Of a stretch of DNA of 5,074 bases, positions 1 to 5,074 are shown one piece after another. The stretch spans positions 1-5,074 of the forward strand of contig SFUB01000076.1 in NCBI GenBank assembly GCA_004561785.1, in the 5' to 3' direction. The notes beneath the pieces are model-generated. The model had not been told where the DNA came from and did not search any database. It saw nothing but the letters and a program-made list of their open reading frames with translations. Numbering within the stretch: the first letter of the stretch is position 1; every line of letters starts with the position of its first letter. Made by a program: the position numbers and the translations under genes. The stretch is from a bacterium. GTDB lineage: Bacteria; Bacillota_I; Bacilli_A; RFN20; CAG-826.

Positions 1-668
1 CATTGCTCTACCGCGTTCCCGTCGTGGGGCAGCAAACCTTGGGCAATTATCTGGCGGACCTCCTCGTCTCCACTTCCCAAGAGCAAGACATCTCCACGGC
101 GACATTGCTCATCAGCGCCATCTTCGGAGGCGCGTTGATCGGAAGCGGGGTCGCCTTGACCTATTTGGGCGATGGATCCAGTGGGGGATTCGACGTCGTC
201 TGCGTCATCATCGCGCGCCATACCCCGATCAAAGAAGCGACCACCTCCTTCATTATCGACGGGAGCTTGGTCCTTATCGGCATCTTCTTCACGAAGAATC
301 TTTCCTTGGGGTTGCTTGGTATTTTGGCCGCCTTCTGCTGCGCCATCGCCATCCAATTGATTTATTCGAAGACAAGCAGCTACGTCATCGCTGAAATCAT
401 CTCGGAAAAATCGGAGGAGATCACCGATTACGTCATCAATAAAATGGAGCGCACCACCACGGTCATCGAGGGGGTCGGGGCCTATACGGGGGAATCCCGC
501 AAGGTCCTTCGCGTCGCTTTCGCGAGCCGAGAACTCCATGATTTCCGGGAATTCATCGGCAAAGTCGACCCCCGCGCTTTCGTCACCTTCACCAACGCTT
601 CGATGATCAACGGGGAGGGTTTTGACCCGCTAGTTCGGAGCAAAAAAGGAAACAAGAATTCGAAATGA
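1..668 (+). CDS. YitT-family membrane protein with C-terminal DUF2179 domain (5' partial)
   Basis: The reading frame is open through the left edge. The first full codon (TTG at 3) is probably an internal leucine, because family members are usually about 280 residues and only 221 are visible, so perhaps 60 N-terminal residues and the first helices are missing. Numbering from that codon, hydrophobic segments lie near 34-55, 63-72, 83-97 and 100-121. The GSSGGFD stretch (58-64) matches the family's GSTGGTD-type motif. From about 127 to 207 follows a soluble DUF2179 domain with the typical VIEGVGAYTGE signature (154-164) and a final GEGF. The family is an integral membrane protein of Bacillota, often called a putative transporter, but its substrate is unknown. 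A basic tail rich in K, N and S ends the protein. Its TGA stop overlaps the uvrB ATG by four bases, which points to translational coupling. Family assignment is firm, function is not. Confidence 0.88.
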   Translation, partial: LLYRVPVVGQQTLGNYLADLLVSTSQEQDISTATLLISAIFGGALIGSGVALTYLGDGSSGGFDVVCVIIARHTPIKEATTSFIIDGSLVLIGIFFTKNLSLGLLGILAAFCCAIAIQLIYSKTSSYVIAEIISEKSEEITDYVINKMERTTTVIEGVGAYTGESRKVLRVAFASRELHDFREFIGKVDPRAFVTFTNASMINGEGFDPLVRSKKGNKNSK

Positions 669-2647
669 ACGAATCCAAGCCGTTTGAACTCGTCAGTCCG
701 TTCTCGCCAACGGGGGATCAGCCCGCGGCGATTTCCGCCACTTTGGCTCGTATTGCCGCAGGGAAGAAATGGACGGTGATCCAAGGGGCGACGGGAACGG
801 GAAAAACCTTCACGGACGCCAACATCGTCGCCGCGCTCAACCGCCCCACGATCGTGATGGTCCACAACAAAACCTTGGCCGCTCAGCTTTACGGGGAATT
901 CAAAGAACTCTTCCCCAACAACCGAGTGGAATATTTCATCTCGAACTTCGACTTTTACCAACCGGAAGCCTACCTCCCGAAATCGGATACCTACATCGAC
1001 AAAAACGCGGTCATGAACGAAGAAATCGATATGATGAGGACCTCCGCGATGAACTCCGTTCTCTCCCGAAGCGACACGATCGTCGTGGCTTCCGTAGCTG
1101 CGATTTACGGTTTGAGCGATCCGGCGGAATACCAAGGGCTTATTTTCGAAATACGCCAAGGCGAAGAGCTCAATCGAAAAGGTCTTTATAAGCAATTGAT
1201 TGAGGCTCAGTACACTCGCAACAACCTGGAGCTCAAGCCGGGCACTTTCCGCGTCCATGGGGATGTCATCGATATTGCGCCAGCCACCCACGATTATTAC
1301 ATCCGCATTGATTGTTTTGGGGATGAAGTCGAATCCATCTCCCAAGTCGATTCAATCACCGGCGAAGTGCAAAAGACTTTCGCAACCTATCCGATTTTCC
1401 CCGCCTACGACCATGCTTCCACCCGGAAGCGCATTGAGCAGGCCTGCAAGACGATTGAGGCAGAACTCACGGAGAGGCTGGCCTATTTTCGGAAAGAAGG
1501 AAAACTGCTGGAGGCCGAGCGTCTTGAAATGAGGACGCGTCAGGACATGGAAAGCATGCTTGAATTTGGCCGCTGCCCCGGAATCGAGAATTACTCAAGG
1601 CACATCGATGGACGCAAGGAAGGGCAAAGACCTTATACGTTGATCGATTATATGCCTAAGAACTTCTTGCTCTTGATCGATGAATCCCACGTTACGTTCC
1701 CTCAGATTCGCGGAATGTACAACGGAGACAGATCCAGGAAAATGACTCTCGTGGATTATGGATTCCGTCTTCCGAGCGCCCTTGATAATCGACCCCTCAA
1801 TTTCCAAGAATTCGAATCTTTGATGCCATCGACCGTCGTTTGCACTTCCGCGACCCCCGGGGATTATGAACTTGGGAAATGCGGAGGCGAAGTCGTGGAG
1901 CAGGTCATTCGACCAACGGGTCTTTTGGATCCGGAGATTTCGGTCCGTCCCACGATGGGTCAGATCGACGACATTCTTTTCGAAATCAAAGACAGGATTG
2001 CCAAAAACGAGAGGGTGATGATTGTCACCCTCACCATTAAGATGGCGGAGGACCTGACGGCGTTTTTGAAAGATAGGGGGATCAAAGTCACCTACCTGCA
2101 CAACGAAACAAAGACTTTAGAGCGAACCGAGATTATCTATCAACTTCGTAAAGGAAAATACGATGTGCTTGTGGGCATCAACCTTCTTCGCGAAGGACTC
2201 GACATTCCGGAGGTATCGCTTATTGCCATTTTGGATGCCGATAAAGAGGGCTTCCTTCGTTCTACCCGTTCTTTAATTCAGATTATCGGCCGCGCGGCAA
2301 GAAACGCGCATGGACAGGTGGTTATGTATGCGGATTCCTACAGCGATTCCATGAAGGAAGCGATTGAGGAAACCAATCGCAGACGTTCGATCCAAAAGGC
2401 CTATAACGAAGAATACGGAATCATCCCAACGACGATTATCAAGCCGATCACGCCCCCTCTCCATAATGCCGGAGACGAAACGGACGTCCTCAAAAAGTCC
2501 GATGCCAAGATGTCCAGGAAAGAACTTGAGAAGCGGATTTCCGAGATTGAGAAGCAGATGAAAGCCGCGGCGAAGGCTTATGACTTCGAGAGGGCGGCCG
2601 AACTTAGGGATATCCTTTTTGAAGCCCGCGCGGAGCTTGAAAAATGA
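665..2647 (+). CDS. uvrB: UvrABC system protein B (excision nuclease helicase subunit)
   Basis: UvrB takes DNA from UvrA, verifies the lesion by threading one strand behind a beta-hairpin, and recruits UvrC for incision in cytoplasmic nucleotide excision repair. The 660 residues match the usual length. Visible in order: Q-motif region SPFSPTGDQP (11-20), Walker A GATGTGKT (41-48), HNKTLAAQLY (67-76), damage hairpin from SNFDFYQPEAY (93-103), UvrA-contacting domain 2 including QYTRNNLELKPGTFRVHGD (182-200), Walker B-type IDESH (338-342), TSATPGDYE (394-402), GINLLREGLDIPEVS (504-518), DADKEGFLRSTRSLIQIIGRAARN (524-547), and a C-terminal UVR domain (about 618-658, YDFERAAELRD) that binds UvrC. 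The ATG at 665 is set by the overlap with the upstream stop, with AAGGAAA about 12 bases ahead. Oddities are N, F and F where most homologues have tyrosines in the hairpin, and H198 in the usual FRVRGD. uvrA is not in the window. Confidence 0.98.
   Translation: MNESKPFELVSPFSPTGDQPAAISATLARIAAGKKWTVIQGATGTGKTFTDANIVAALNRPTIVMVHNKTLAAQLYGEFKELFPNNRVEYFISNFDFYQPEAYLPKSDTYIDKNAVMNEEIDMMRTSAMNSVLSRSDTIVVASVAAIYGLSDPAEYQGLIFEIRQGEELNRKGLYKQLIEAQYTRNNLELKPGTFRVHGDVIDIAPATHDYYIRIDCFGDEVESISQVDSITGEVQKTFATYPIFPAYDHASTRKRIEQACKTIEAELTERLAYFRKEGKLLEAERLEMRTRQDMESMLEFGRCPGIENYSRHIDGRKEGQRPYTLIDYMPKNFLLLIDESHVTFPQIRGMYNGDRSRKMTLVDYGFRLPSALDNRPLNFQEFESLMPSTVVCTSATPGDYELGKCGGEVVEQVIRPTGLLDPEISVRPTMGQIDDILFEIKDRIAKNERVMIVTLTIKMAEDLTAFLKDRGIKVTYLHNETKTLERTEIIYQLRKGKYDVLVGINLLREGLDIPEVSLIAILDADKEGFLRSTRSLIQIIGRAARNAHGQVVMYADSYSDSMKEAIEETNRRRSIQKAYNEEYGIIPTTIIKPITPPLHNAGDETDVLKKSDAKMSRKELEKRISEIEKQMKAAAKAYDFERAAELRDILFEARAELEK
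2632..2635 (+). promoter_or_regulatory. Ribosome binding site GGAG of the HAD phosphatase gene
   Basis: GGAG lies inside the last codons of uvrB, eight bases before the ATG at 2644, which overlaps the uvrB TGA. It supports this start and coupled translation of the two genes. Confidence 0.6.
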
Positions 2648-3270
2648 ACATCAAATCTTTTGACGCTTACCTTTTCGATTTTGATGGAACCCTATTCGAT
2701 ACAAGGGAATCTTTGCTACCAGTTTGGAAATACGGTTTCGAAAAAGTCGGAATTTGCGGGGTTTCGGAAGAGCTTTGCGAGGAATTCATGCATTTTCCTT
2801 TGTCATATGCCGCCGAGAAAATGGGCGTAAAAGACGTATCGGCTTTCTTTGACGCCATCTGCGAGGCTCTGAATTTCCCGGAGAATATCGCCCTGATGAA
2901 GTTGTTCCCGGATACGATCGCCGTGGTTTCTACTTTATTCAACCGTGGGAAGCCTCTTGGCATTGTAAGCAGCAATACGTCTTCGCACATTCAGAAGGCC
3001 TTAGCCTCAAAAGGGGTGGAATCCTATTTCTCCGTTTTGTCTTGTTCGGATCAATATTCAATGCCCAAGCCCAATGCCGAACCGTGCCTTTTCGCCTTGA
3101 GGAAAATGAACCTTATTCCTTCGAAATCCATTTGCTACGTAGGCGATTCTTTGCAGGATGTCGCCTGCGGGGAGGCTGCCGGACTTACGGGAATTCTCTT
3201 GGACCGGAACGCTCAGCACCCCGATTTCAATGGAAAGAGAATCGCCTCACTTTATGAACTTGTTTTCTAG
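2644..3270 (+). CDS. HAD-superfamily hydrolase, phosphoglycolate phosphatase-like
   Basis: A 208-residue cytoplasmic phosphatase of the haloacid dehalogenase superfamily. All four motifs are visible: motif I FDFDGT (11-16) with nucleophile D12 and acid/base D14; motif II at S109 in LGIVSSN (105-111); motif III lysine K142 in MPKPNAEP (140-147); motif IV GDSLQD (167-172) with metal ligands D168 and D172. The region between motif I and about residue 90 is a helical C1-type cap. Length and motif spacing fit the Gph/PpaX/phosphatase subfamily that acts on small phosphate esters such as phosphoglycolate or pyrophosphate. The substrate cannot be read from sequence. Phosphoglycolate can arise from 3'-phosphoglycolate ends during repair of oxidised DNA, so a link to the overlapping uvrB is conceivable but is my inference. 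No terminator follows, so transcripts may run on into secG. Confidence 0.9.
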   Translation: MNIKSFDAYLFDFDGTLFDTRESLLPVWKYGFEKVGICGVSEELCEEFMHFPLSYAAEKMGVKDVSAFFDAICEALNFPENIALMKLFPDTIAVVSTLFNRGKPLGIVSSNTSSHIQKALASKGVESYFSVLSCSDQYSMPKPNAEPCLFALRKMNLIPSKSICYVGDSLQDVACGEAAGLTGILLDRNAQHPDFNGKRIASLYELVF

Positions 3271-3299
3271 TTGTAACCTTTTTCGGAAAAGTCTATCCT
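3271..3299 (+). promoter_or_regulatory. Candidate sigma-A promoter of secG
   Basis: TTGTAA (3271-3276) and TATCCT (3294-3299) are separated by 17 bases. Each matches four of six positions of the TTGACA and TATAAT consensus. Transcription would start near the G at 3306, leaving a leader of about 22 bases with a good ribosome binding site. The elements are weak and were found by eye, and read-through from the upstream operon is an alternative source of transcript. Confidence 0.4.
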
Positions 3300-3312
3300 T
3301 TATTAGCCCATC

Positions 3313-3321
3313 AGAAAGGAG
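3313..3321 (+). promoter_or_regulatory. Strong ribosome binding site of secG
   Basis: AGAAAGGAG contains the AGGAG core complementary to the 16S rRNA tail and ends six bases before the ATG at 3328. It decides the secG start and contrasts with folD, which has no such site. Confidence 0.8.
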
Positions 3322-3327
3322 CTTTTT

Positions 3328-3624
3328 ATGAAATGGTATGACATCATCTTCGTCATCGTGTCCTTGATCGTCATCGTTTTGGCGCTGCTCCAGGGTGGAA
3401 AATCCGAGGGCGCTTCCGGCGCGATCACCGGCGGTGGCCTCAACGTATTCGCGAAAACGAAGGAACGCGGCTCGGAAAAGGTCATCACGTATTTGACCTT
3501 TGGGTTCGCGATCGTCTTCCTCTTCATCGCTTTGCTTATCTCGGTAACCACCAAGGCTCCTACCACGGATACCGATAGCTCCAGCGCCGCCATCGAGGCA
3601 GCCGCTGCTCTACTGAATTTCTAA
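3328..3624 (+). CDS. secG: Preprotein translocase subunit SecG
   Basis: SecG is the small non-essential subunit of the SecYEG channel in the cytoplasmic membrane and helps SecA-driven export. The 98-residue product shows the family plan: first helix about residues 3-22, then the conserved loop LLQGGKSEG (20-28), a glycine-rich GAITGGGLNVFAKTKERGSEK stretch (about 31-51), and a second helix about 53-72. The order GGG, then F, then K-x-RG is diagnostic. After the second helix comes a tail of about 25 residues, first Thr/Ser/Asp-rich and then alanine-rich, which makes the protein longer than the roughly 75 residues common in Bacillota. The start is fixed by the AGAAAGGAG site. The gene appears to be a single transcription unit, with a candidate promoter upstream and a strong terminator immediately downstream. 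The usual partner genes smpB and rnr are not adjacent here. Confidence 0.93.
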   Translation: MKWYDIIFVIVSLIVIVLALLQGGKSEGASGAITGGGLNVFAKTKERGSEKVITYLTFGFAIVFLFIALLISVTTKAPTTDTDSSSAAIEAAAALLNF

Positions 3625-3634
3625 TTCAGAATCG

Positions 3635-3659
3635 GCCCCTCGGAAACGAGGGGCTTTTT
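3635..3659 (+). terminator. Rho-independent terminator after secG
   Basis: A perfect 8-bp stem, GCCCCTCG (3635-3642) paired with CGAGGGGC (3647-3654), is closed by a GAAA tetraloop and followed by five T (3655-3659). It lies 10 bases past the secG stop and ends 39 bases before the folD ATG, separating the two transcription units. Confidence 0.93.
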
Positions 3660-3682
3660 CTATCCCCAAGTTTTTGGTTCGG

Positions 3683-3691
3683 TGCTATCCT
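3683..3691 (+). promoter_or_regulatory. Candidate extended -10 promoter of folD
   Basis: TGCTATCCT fits the extended -10 form TGnTATAAT, with four of six matches in the hexamer. No convincing -35 box sits 16-18 bases upstream, which is tolerated for extended -10 promoters. The predicted start of transcription is 3698 or 3699, at or one base before the folD ATG. The hexamer and its flanks (CTATCCTTT) are identical to those before secG. Confidence 0.45.
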
Positions 3692-3698
3692 TTTCCCT

Positions 3699-4496
3699 AT
3701 GGAAATCACCGAATTCGTGAAGCTTCGGAAAGAAGCTTTGGCTCAGGAAATCAAAGCCATGGAGCGCCCGCCGCATCTCATGATCATTTTGGCGAACGAC
3801 GATCCCGCTTCCGCCGCCTATGACCGTGGAAAAATGAAAGACGGGGCTGAAATCGGAGCAAAAGTAGATATGACGAAGTTCTCTCCGGATGTCTCGGAAG
3901 AGGAACTCTTGGGCACGATTGAACGTTATAACGAGGATCCCTCCATCGATGGGATCATCGTGCAGCTTCCTTTGCCAAAACATATCTCTGAAGACAAAGT
4001 GAAGCAGGCTGTGTTGCCAAGCAAAGACGTGGATGGTTTCCATCCCCTTTCGGCTTTCCATCCTTGCACGCCTTATGGGATCATCCTTTACCTTGAGCAT
4101 GAGGATTTCTCCTTCCGCGGGAAAAACGCGGTGGTCTTGGGCAGAAGCAACATCGTGGGGAAGCCCATGGCCCAGATGCTTCTTAAGAAAGATTGCAACG
4201 TGACGGTGCTTCACAGCAAAACCAGCGAAATGGACAAAGCCTTCTATCTCGCTCATGCCGATCTCATCGTCGTCGCGATTGGGAGGCAGGGTTTCTTGGA
4301 TAATCGTTTCTCCTACAAAAAGGATGCCGTGGTCGTCGACGTCGGCATTAACCGCGGCGAGGATATGAAACTCCACGGGGATGCCATCCCAAACCTTCCC
4401 GTTGCCATGCAAACCCCTGTTCCAAAAGGGGTGGGGCTATTGACCAGGCTGGCCTTGATGGAAAACCTCGTACAGGCTTGCCAAAACAAAAAATAA
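3699..4496 (+). CDS. folD: Bifunctional methylenetetrahydrofolate dehydrogenase / methenyltetrahydrofolate cyclohydrolase
   Basis: FolD interconverts 5,10-methylene-, 5,10-methenyl- and 10-formyl-tetrahydrofolate with NADP, supplying one-carbon units for purines and formyl-Met-tRNA in the cytoplasm. Family motifs are clear: DDPASAAYDRGK (34-45) with the catalytic-type Y41 and K45, DGIIVQLPLPKH (84-95) with Q89, SKDVDGFHP (108-116) with D112, HPCTPYGI (121-128), the nucleotide-binding VVLGRSNIVGKP (145-156), VVVDVGINR (211-219) and TPVPKGVG (239-246). At 265 residues it is somewhat shorter than the usual 280-290, the shortfall lying mainly before DDPAS. The usual C-terminal PGGVGPMT reads PKGVGLLT. 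The ATG at 3699 is chosen because no other ATG, GTG or TTG lies in frame between it and the terminator upstream. There is no Shine-Dalgarno sequence. The gene ends inside a terminator shared with the convergent gene. Identity is firm, and retention of both activities is expected but not proven. Confidence 0.96.
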   Translation: MEITEFVKLRKEALAQEIKAMERPPHLMIILANDDPASAAYDRGKMKDGAEIGAKVDMTKFSPDVSEEELLGTIERYNEDPSIDGIIVQLPLPKHISEDKVKQAVLPSKDVDGFHPLSAFHPCTPYGIILYLEHEDFSFRGKNAVVLGRSNIVGKPMAQMLLKKDCNVTVLHSKTSEMDKAFYLAHADLIVVAIGRQGFLDNRFSYKKDAVVVDVGINRGEDMKLHGDAIPNLPVAMQTPVPKGVGLLTRLALMENLVQACQNKK

Positions 4497-4520
4497 CGTG
4501 GATTTGCCACGTTATTTTTT
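4488..4520. terminator. Bidirectional terminator between convergent folD and membrane protein gene
   Basis: A perfect 14-bp stem pairs 4488-4501 (six A, then TAACGTGG) with 4507-4520 (CCACGTTA, then six T) around a 5-base loop ATTTG. Read on either strand, it ends in a run of T after the GC-containing part. The folD stop TAA (4494-4496) and the stop of the minus-strand gene (4512-4514) lie opposite each other in the stem. It should end transcription of both genes. Confidence 0.9.
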
Positions 4521-5060
4521 ATCTTCATTCGTTTTTTGTTCGATTTGTTCAACCGGTTTTTGTTCGATTTCCTCAACCTTGGCCTCCAAAACCTCCGGAT
4601 TTGGCTCAGGGCTCGGCGCAGGCTCCTGCGTGTCTTCTTGTTTGGACTTGGACTCTTTCTTTTTATCCTTGGCTTTTACGGGTTTCGTCTCTTTGCCTTT
4701 TTCTTTGTCCTTGCGAATTGAGATGAGGGTGAGAACCATCTGAACGATGGCCACGATGGACAAGACGATTCCCGTCAGAACCAAGGCGATGCGGTTTTTG
4801 CTGTCTCCGTCCACGTTGTAAGCGGCGATGAGAAAAATTCCAACTCCGACCAAGATGGCTCCGAATATGATCTCAAGAATCGGCATGAAGAGCTTATCGT
4901 TCGCTTTTTTGGCGATCGCCAAGACGGAGAAAATGAGGAACAGGAGGCCGATTACGATCATGCCGATGGCCATGAAATAAACCATCGTCTCAACGAATAT
5001 CTCATGAAGAACCACCATGACGACGACGCCTAAGGTGATTTCGAATCCACCCACGAGCAT
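4512..5060 (-). CDS. HdeD/DUF308-like membrane protein with charged Lys/Glu/Pro-rich tail (possibly 5' partial)
   Basis: A protein of unknown function, 182 residues from the ATG at 5060. Four hydrophobic helices are visible near 1-22, 25-50, 56-82 and 88-116, in glycine-spaced pairs (VGGFEITLGVVV, IIFGAILVGVGIFLI) that resemble the HdeD/DUF308 small membrane proteins. That link is by pattern only. After a basic boundary (IRKDKEKGK, 115-123) comes a cytoplasmic-looking low-complexity tail of about 65 residues: first Lys-rich, then Pro/Glu-rich (EPAPSPEPNPE, 146-156), ending in two copies of an eight-residue VExIEQKx unit. The start is uncertain: the reverse complement of 5067-5073 is GGAAGAG, a fair ribosome binding site six bases away, but the frame also stays open to the right edge (reading EESI before the ATG), so the gene may begin outside the window. 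It converges on folD, with 15 bases between the stops. Confidence 0.75.
   Translation of the reverse strand: MLVGGFEITLGVVVMVVLHEIFVETMVYFMAIGMIVIGLLFLIFSVLAIAKKANDKLFMPILEIIFGAILVGVGIFLIAAYNVDGDSKNRIALVLTGIVLSIVAIVQMVLTLISIRKDKEKGKETKPVKAKDKKKESKSKQEDTQEPAPSPEPNPEVLEAKVEEIEQKPVEQIEQKTNEDKK
4533..4578. repeat. Imperfect tandem repeat, 24-base period, in the membrane protein tail
   Basis: Bases 4533-4554 and 4557-4578 are identical at 20 of 22 positions, the only differences being GT versus CC in the middle. The 24-base period equals eight codons, so the reading frame is kept. On the coding (minus) strand the copies encode VEEIEQKP and VEQIEQKT. This looks like a small in-frame duplication within a low-complexity tail. 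Confidence 0.75.
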
Positions 5061-5074
5061 GATGGACTCTTCCG

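Noticed and set aside
3..5. TTG as the true start of the YitT-family gene
   Set aside because: The product would lack the first membrane helices of the family and no ribosome binding site can be seen. The edge of the window is the simpler explanation.
482..1345. 287-codon open frame on the minus strand across the yitT-uvrB junction
   Set aside because: It lies antisense to the clear YitT/UvrB coding sequence, crosses their boundary, and its translation has no recognisable domain. It is a by-product of codon usage.
1595..2101. 168-codon minus-strand open frame inside uvrB
   Set aside because: It is antisense to the UvrB helicase motifs, with no ribosome binding site or domain pattern of its own.
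3280..3290. Symmetrical TTTTC-G-GAAAA between the secG -35 and -10 boxes, as an operator
   Set aside because: Five-base arms of A/T runs arise easily by chance and the symmetry does not extend into the flanks. There is no known matching operator.
3614..3628. Palindrome TGAATT-TCT-AATTCA over the secG stop codon
   Set aside because: A six-pair AT-rich stem with a three-base loop is weak, and the strong terminator is only a few bases further on. Probably chance.
3660..4412. 250-codon open frame on the minus strand opposite folD
   Set aside because: It mirrors nearly all of folD, whose motifs are unambiguous. The His/Arg/Phe-rich translation matches no family I know and there is no sign of its own promoter.
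4478..4743. Three overlapping plus-strand open frames opposite the charged tail
   Set aside because: They are antisense to the Lys/Glu-rich tail, whose complement naturally reads as Phe/Leu-rich hydrophobic peptides. They also start inside folD or the terminator.
1..5074. CRISPR array, tRNA/rRNA gene, insertion sequence, phage or toxin-antitoxin/defence module
   Set aside because: No spaced repeats, cloverleaf, transposase, terminal inverted repeats or defence-type domains are visible. Coding is nearly continuous and made of housekeeping or membrane genes.

Overview
The window looks like chromosomal DNA of a low-to-mid GC Bacillota, possibly an uncultured lineage of the Bacilli/Erysipelotrichia/Mollicutes-related branch. 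The case rests on a YitT-family membrane protein with a DUF2179 tail, a short two-helix SecG, AGGAG-type ribosome binding sites and a UvrB whose damage-hairpin motif reads SNFDFYQPEAY, a variant I associate from memory with Mollicutes. Base composition looks near balanced and synonymous positions are often C or G. TGA ends two of the genes and tryptophans are TGG, so the genetic code is the ordinary bacterial one. The taxonomic placement is inference.

Layout: positions 1-3270 hold three plus-strand genes joined by 4-base ATGA overlaps: the 3' part of a YitT-family gene (cut by the left edge), uvrB (complete, 660 codons) and a HAD-superfamily phosphatase of the phosphoglycolate-phosphatase type. 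They look like one translationally coupled operon whose promoter is off the left edge. A 57-base gap with a candidate sigma-A promoter and a strong ribosome binding site leads into secG (3328-3624), which is closed by a perfect 8-bp GAAA-loop terminator. folD (3699-4496) follows. It has no ribosome binding site and an extended -10-like box placed so that transcription would begin at or one base before its ATG, suggesting a leaderless mRNA. From the right comes a minus-strand membrane protein (HdeD/DUF308-like helices plus a long charged tail) that may be cut by the right edge. Its stop codon and that of folD lie on opposite arms of one 14-bp hairpin that can act as a terminator in both directions.

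The genes are housekeeping functions (nucleotide excision repair, protein secretion, one-carbon metabolism) plus poorly characterised membrane and phosphatase proteins. I see no mobile element, CRISPR array, RNA gene or clear new multi-gene system. The points worth a second look are the likely leaderless folD, the paired-stop bidirectional terminator, residue changes in UvrB and FolD, and the repeat-bearing tail of the last gene.
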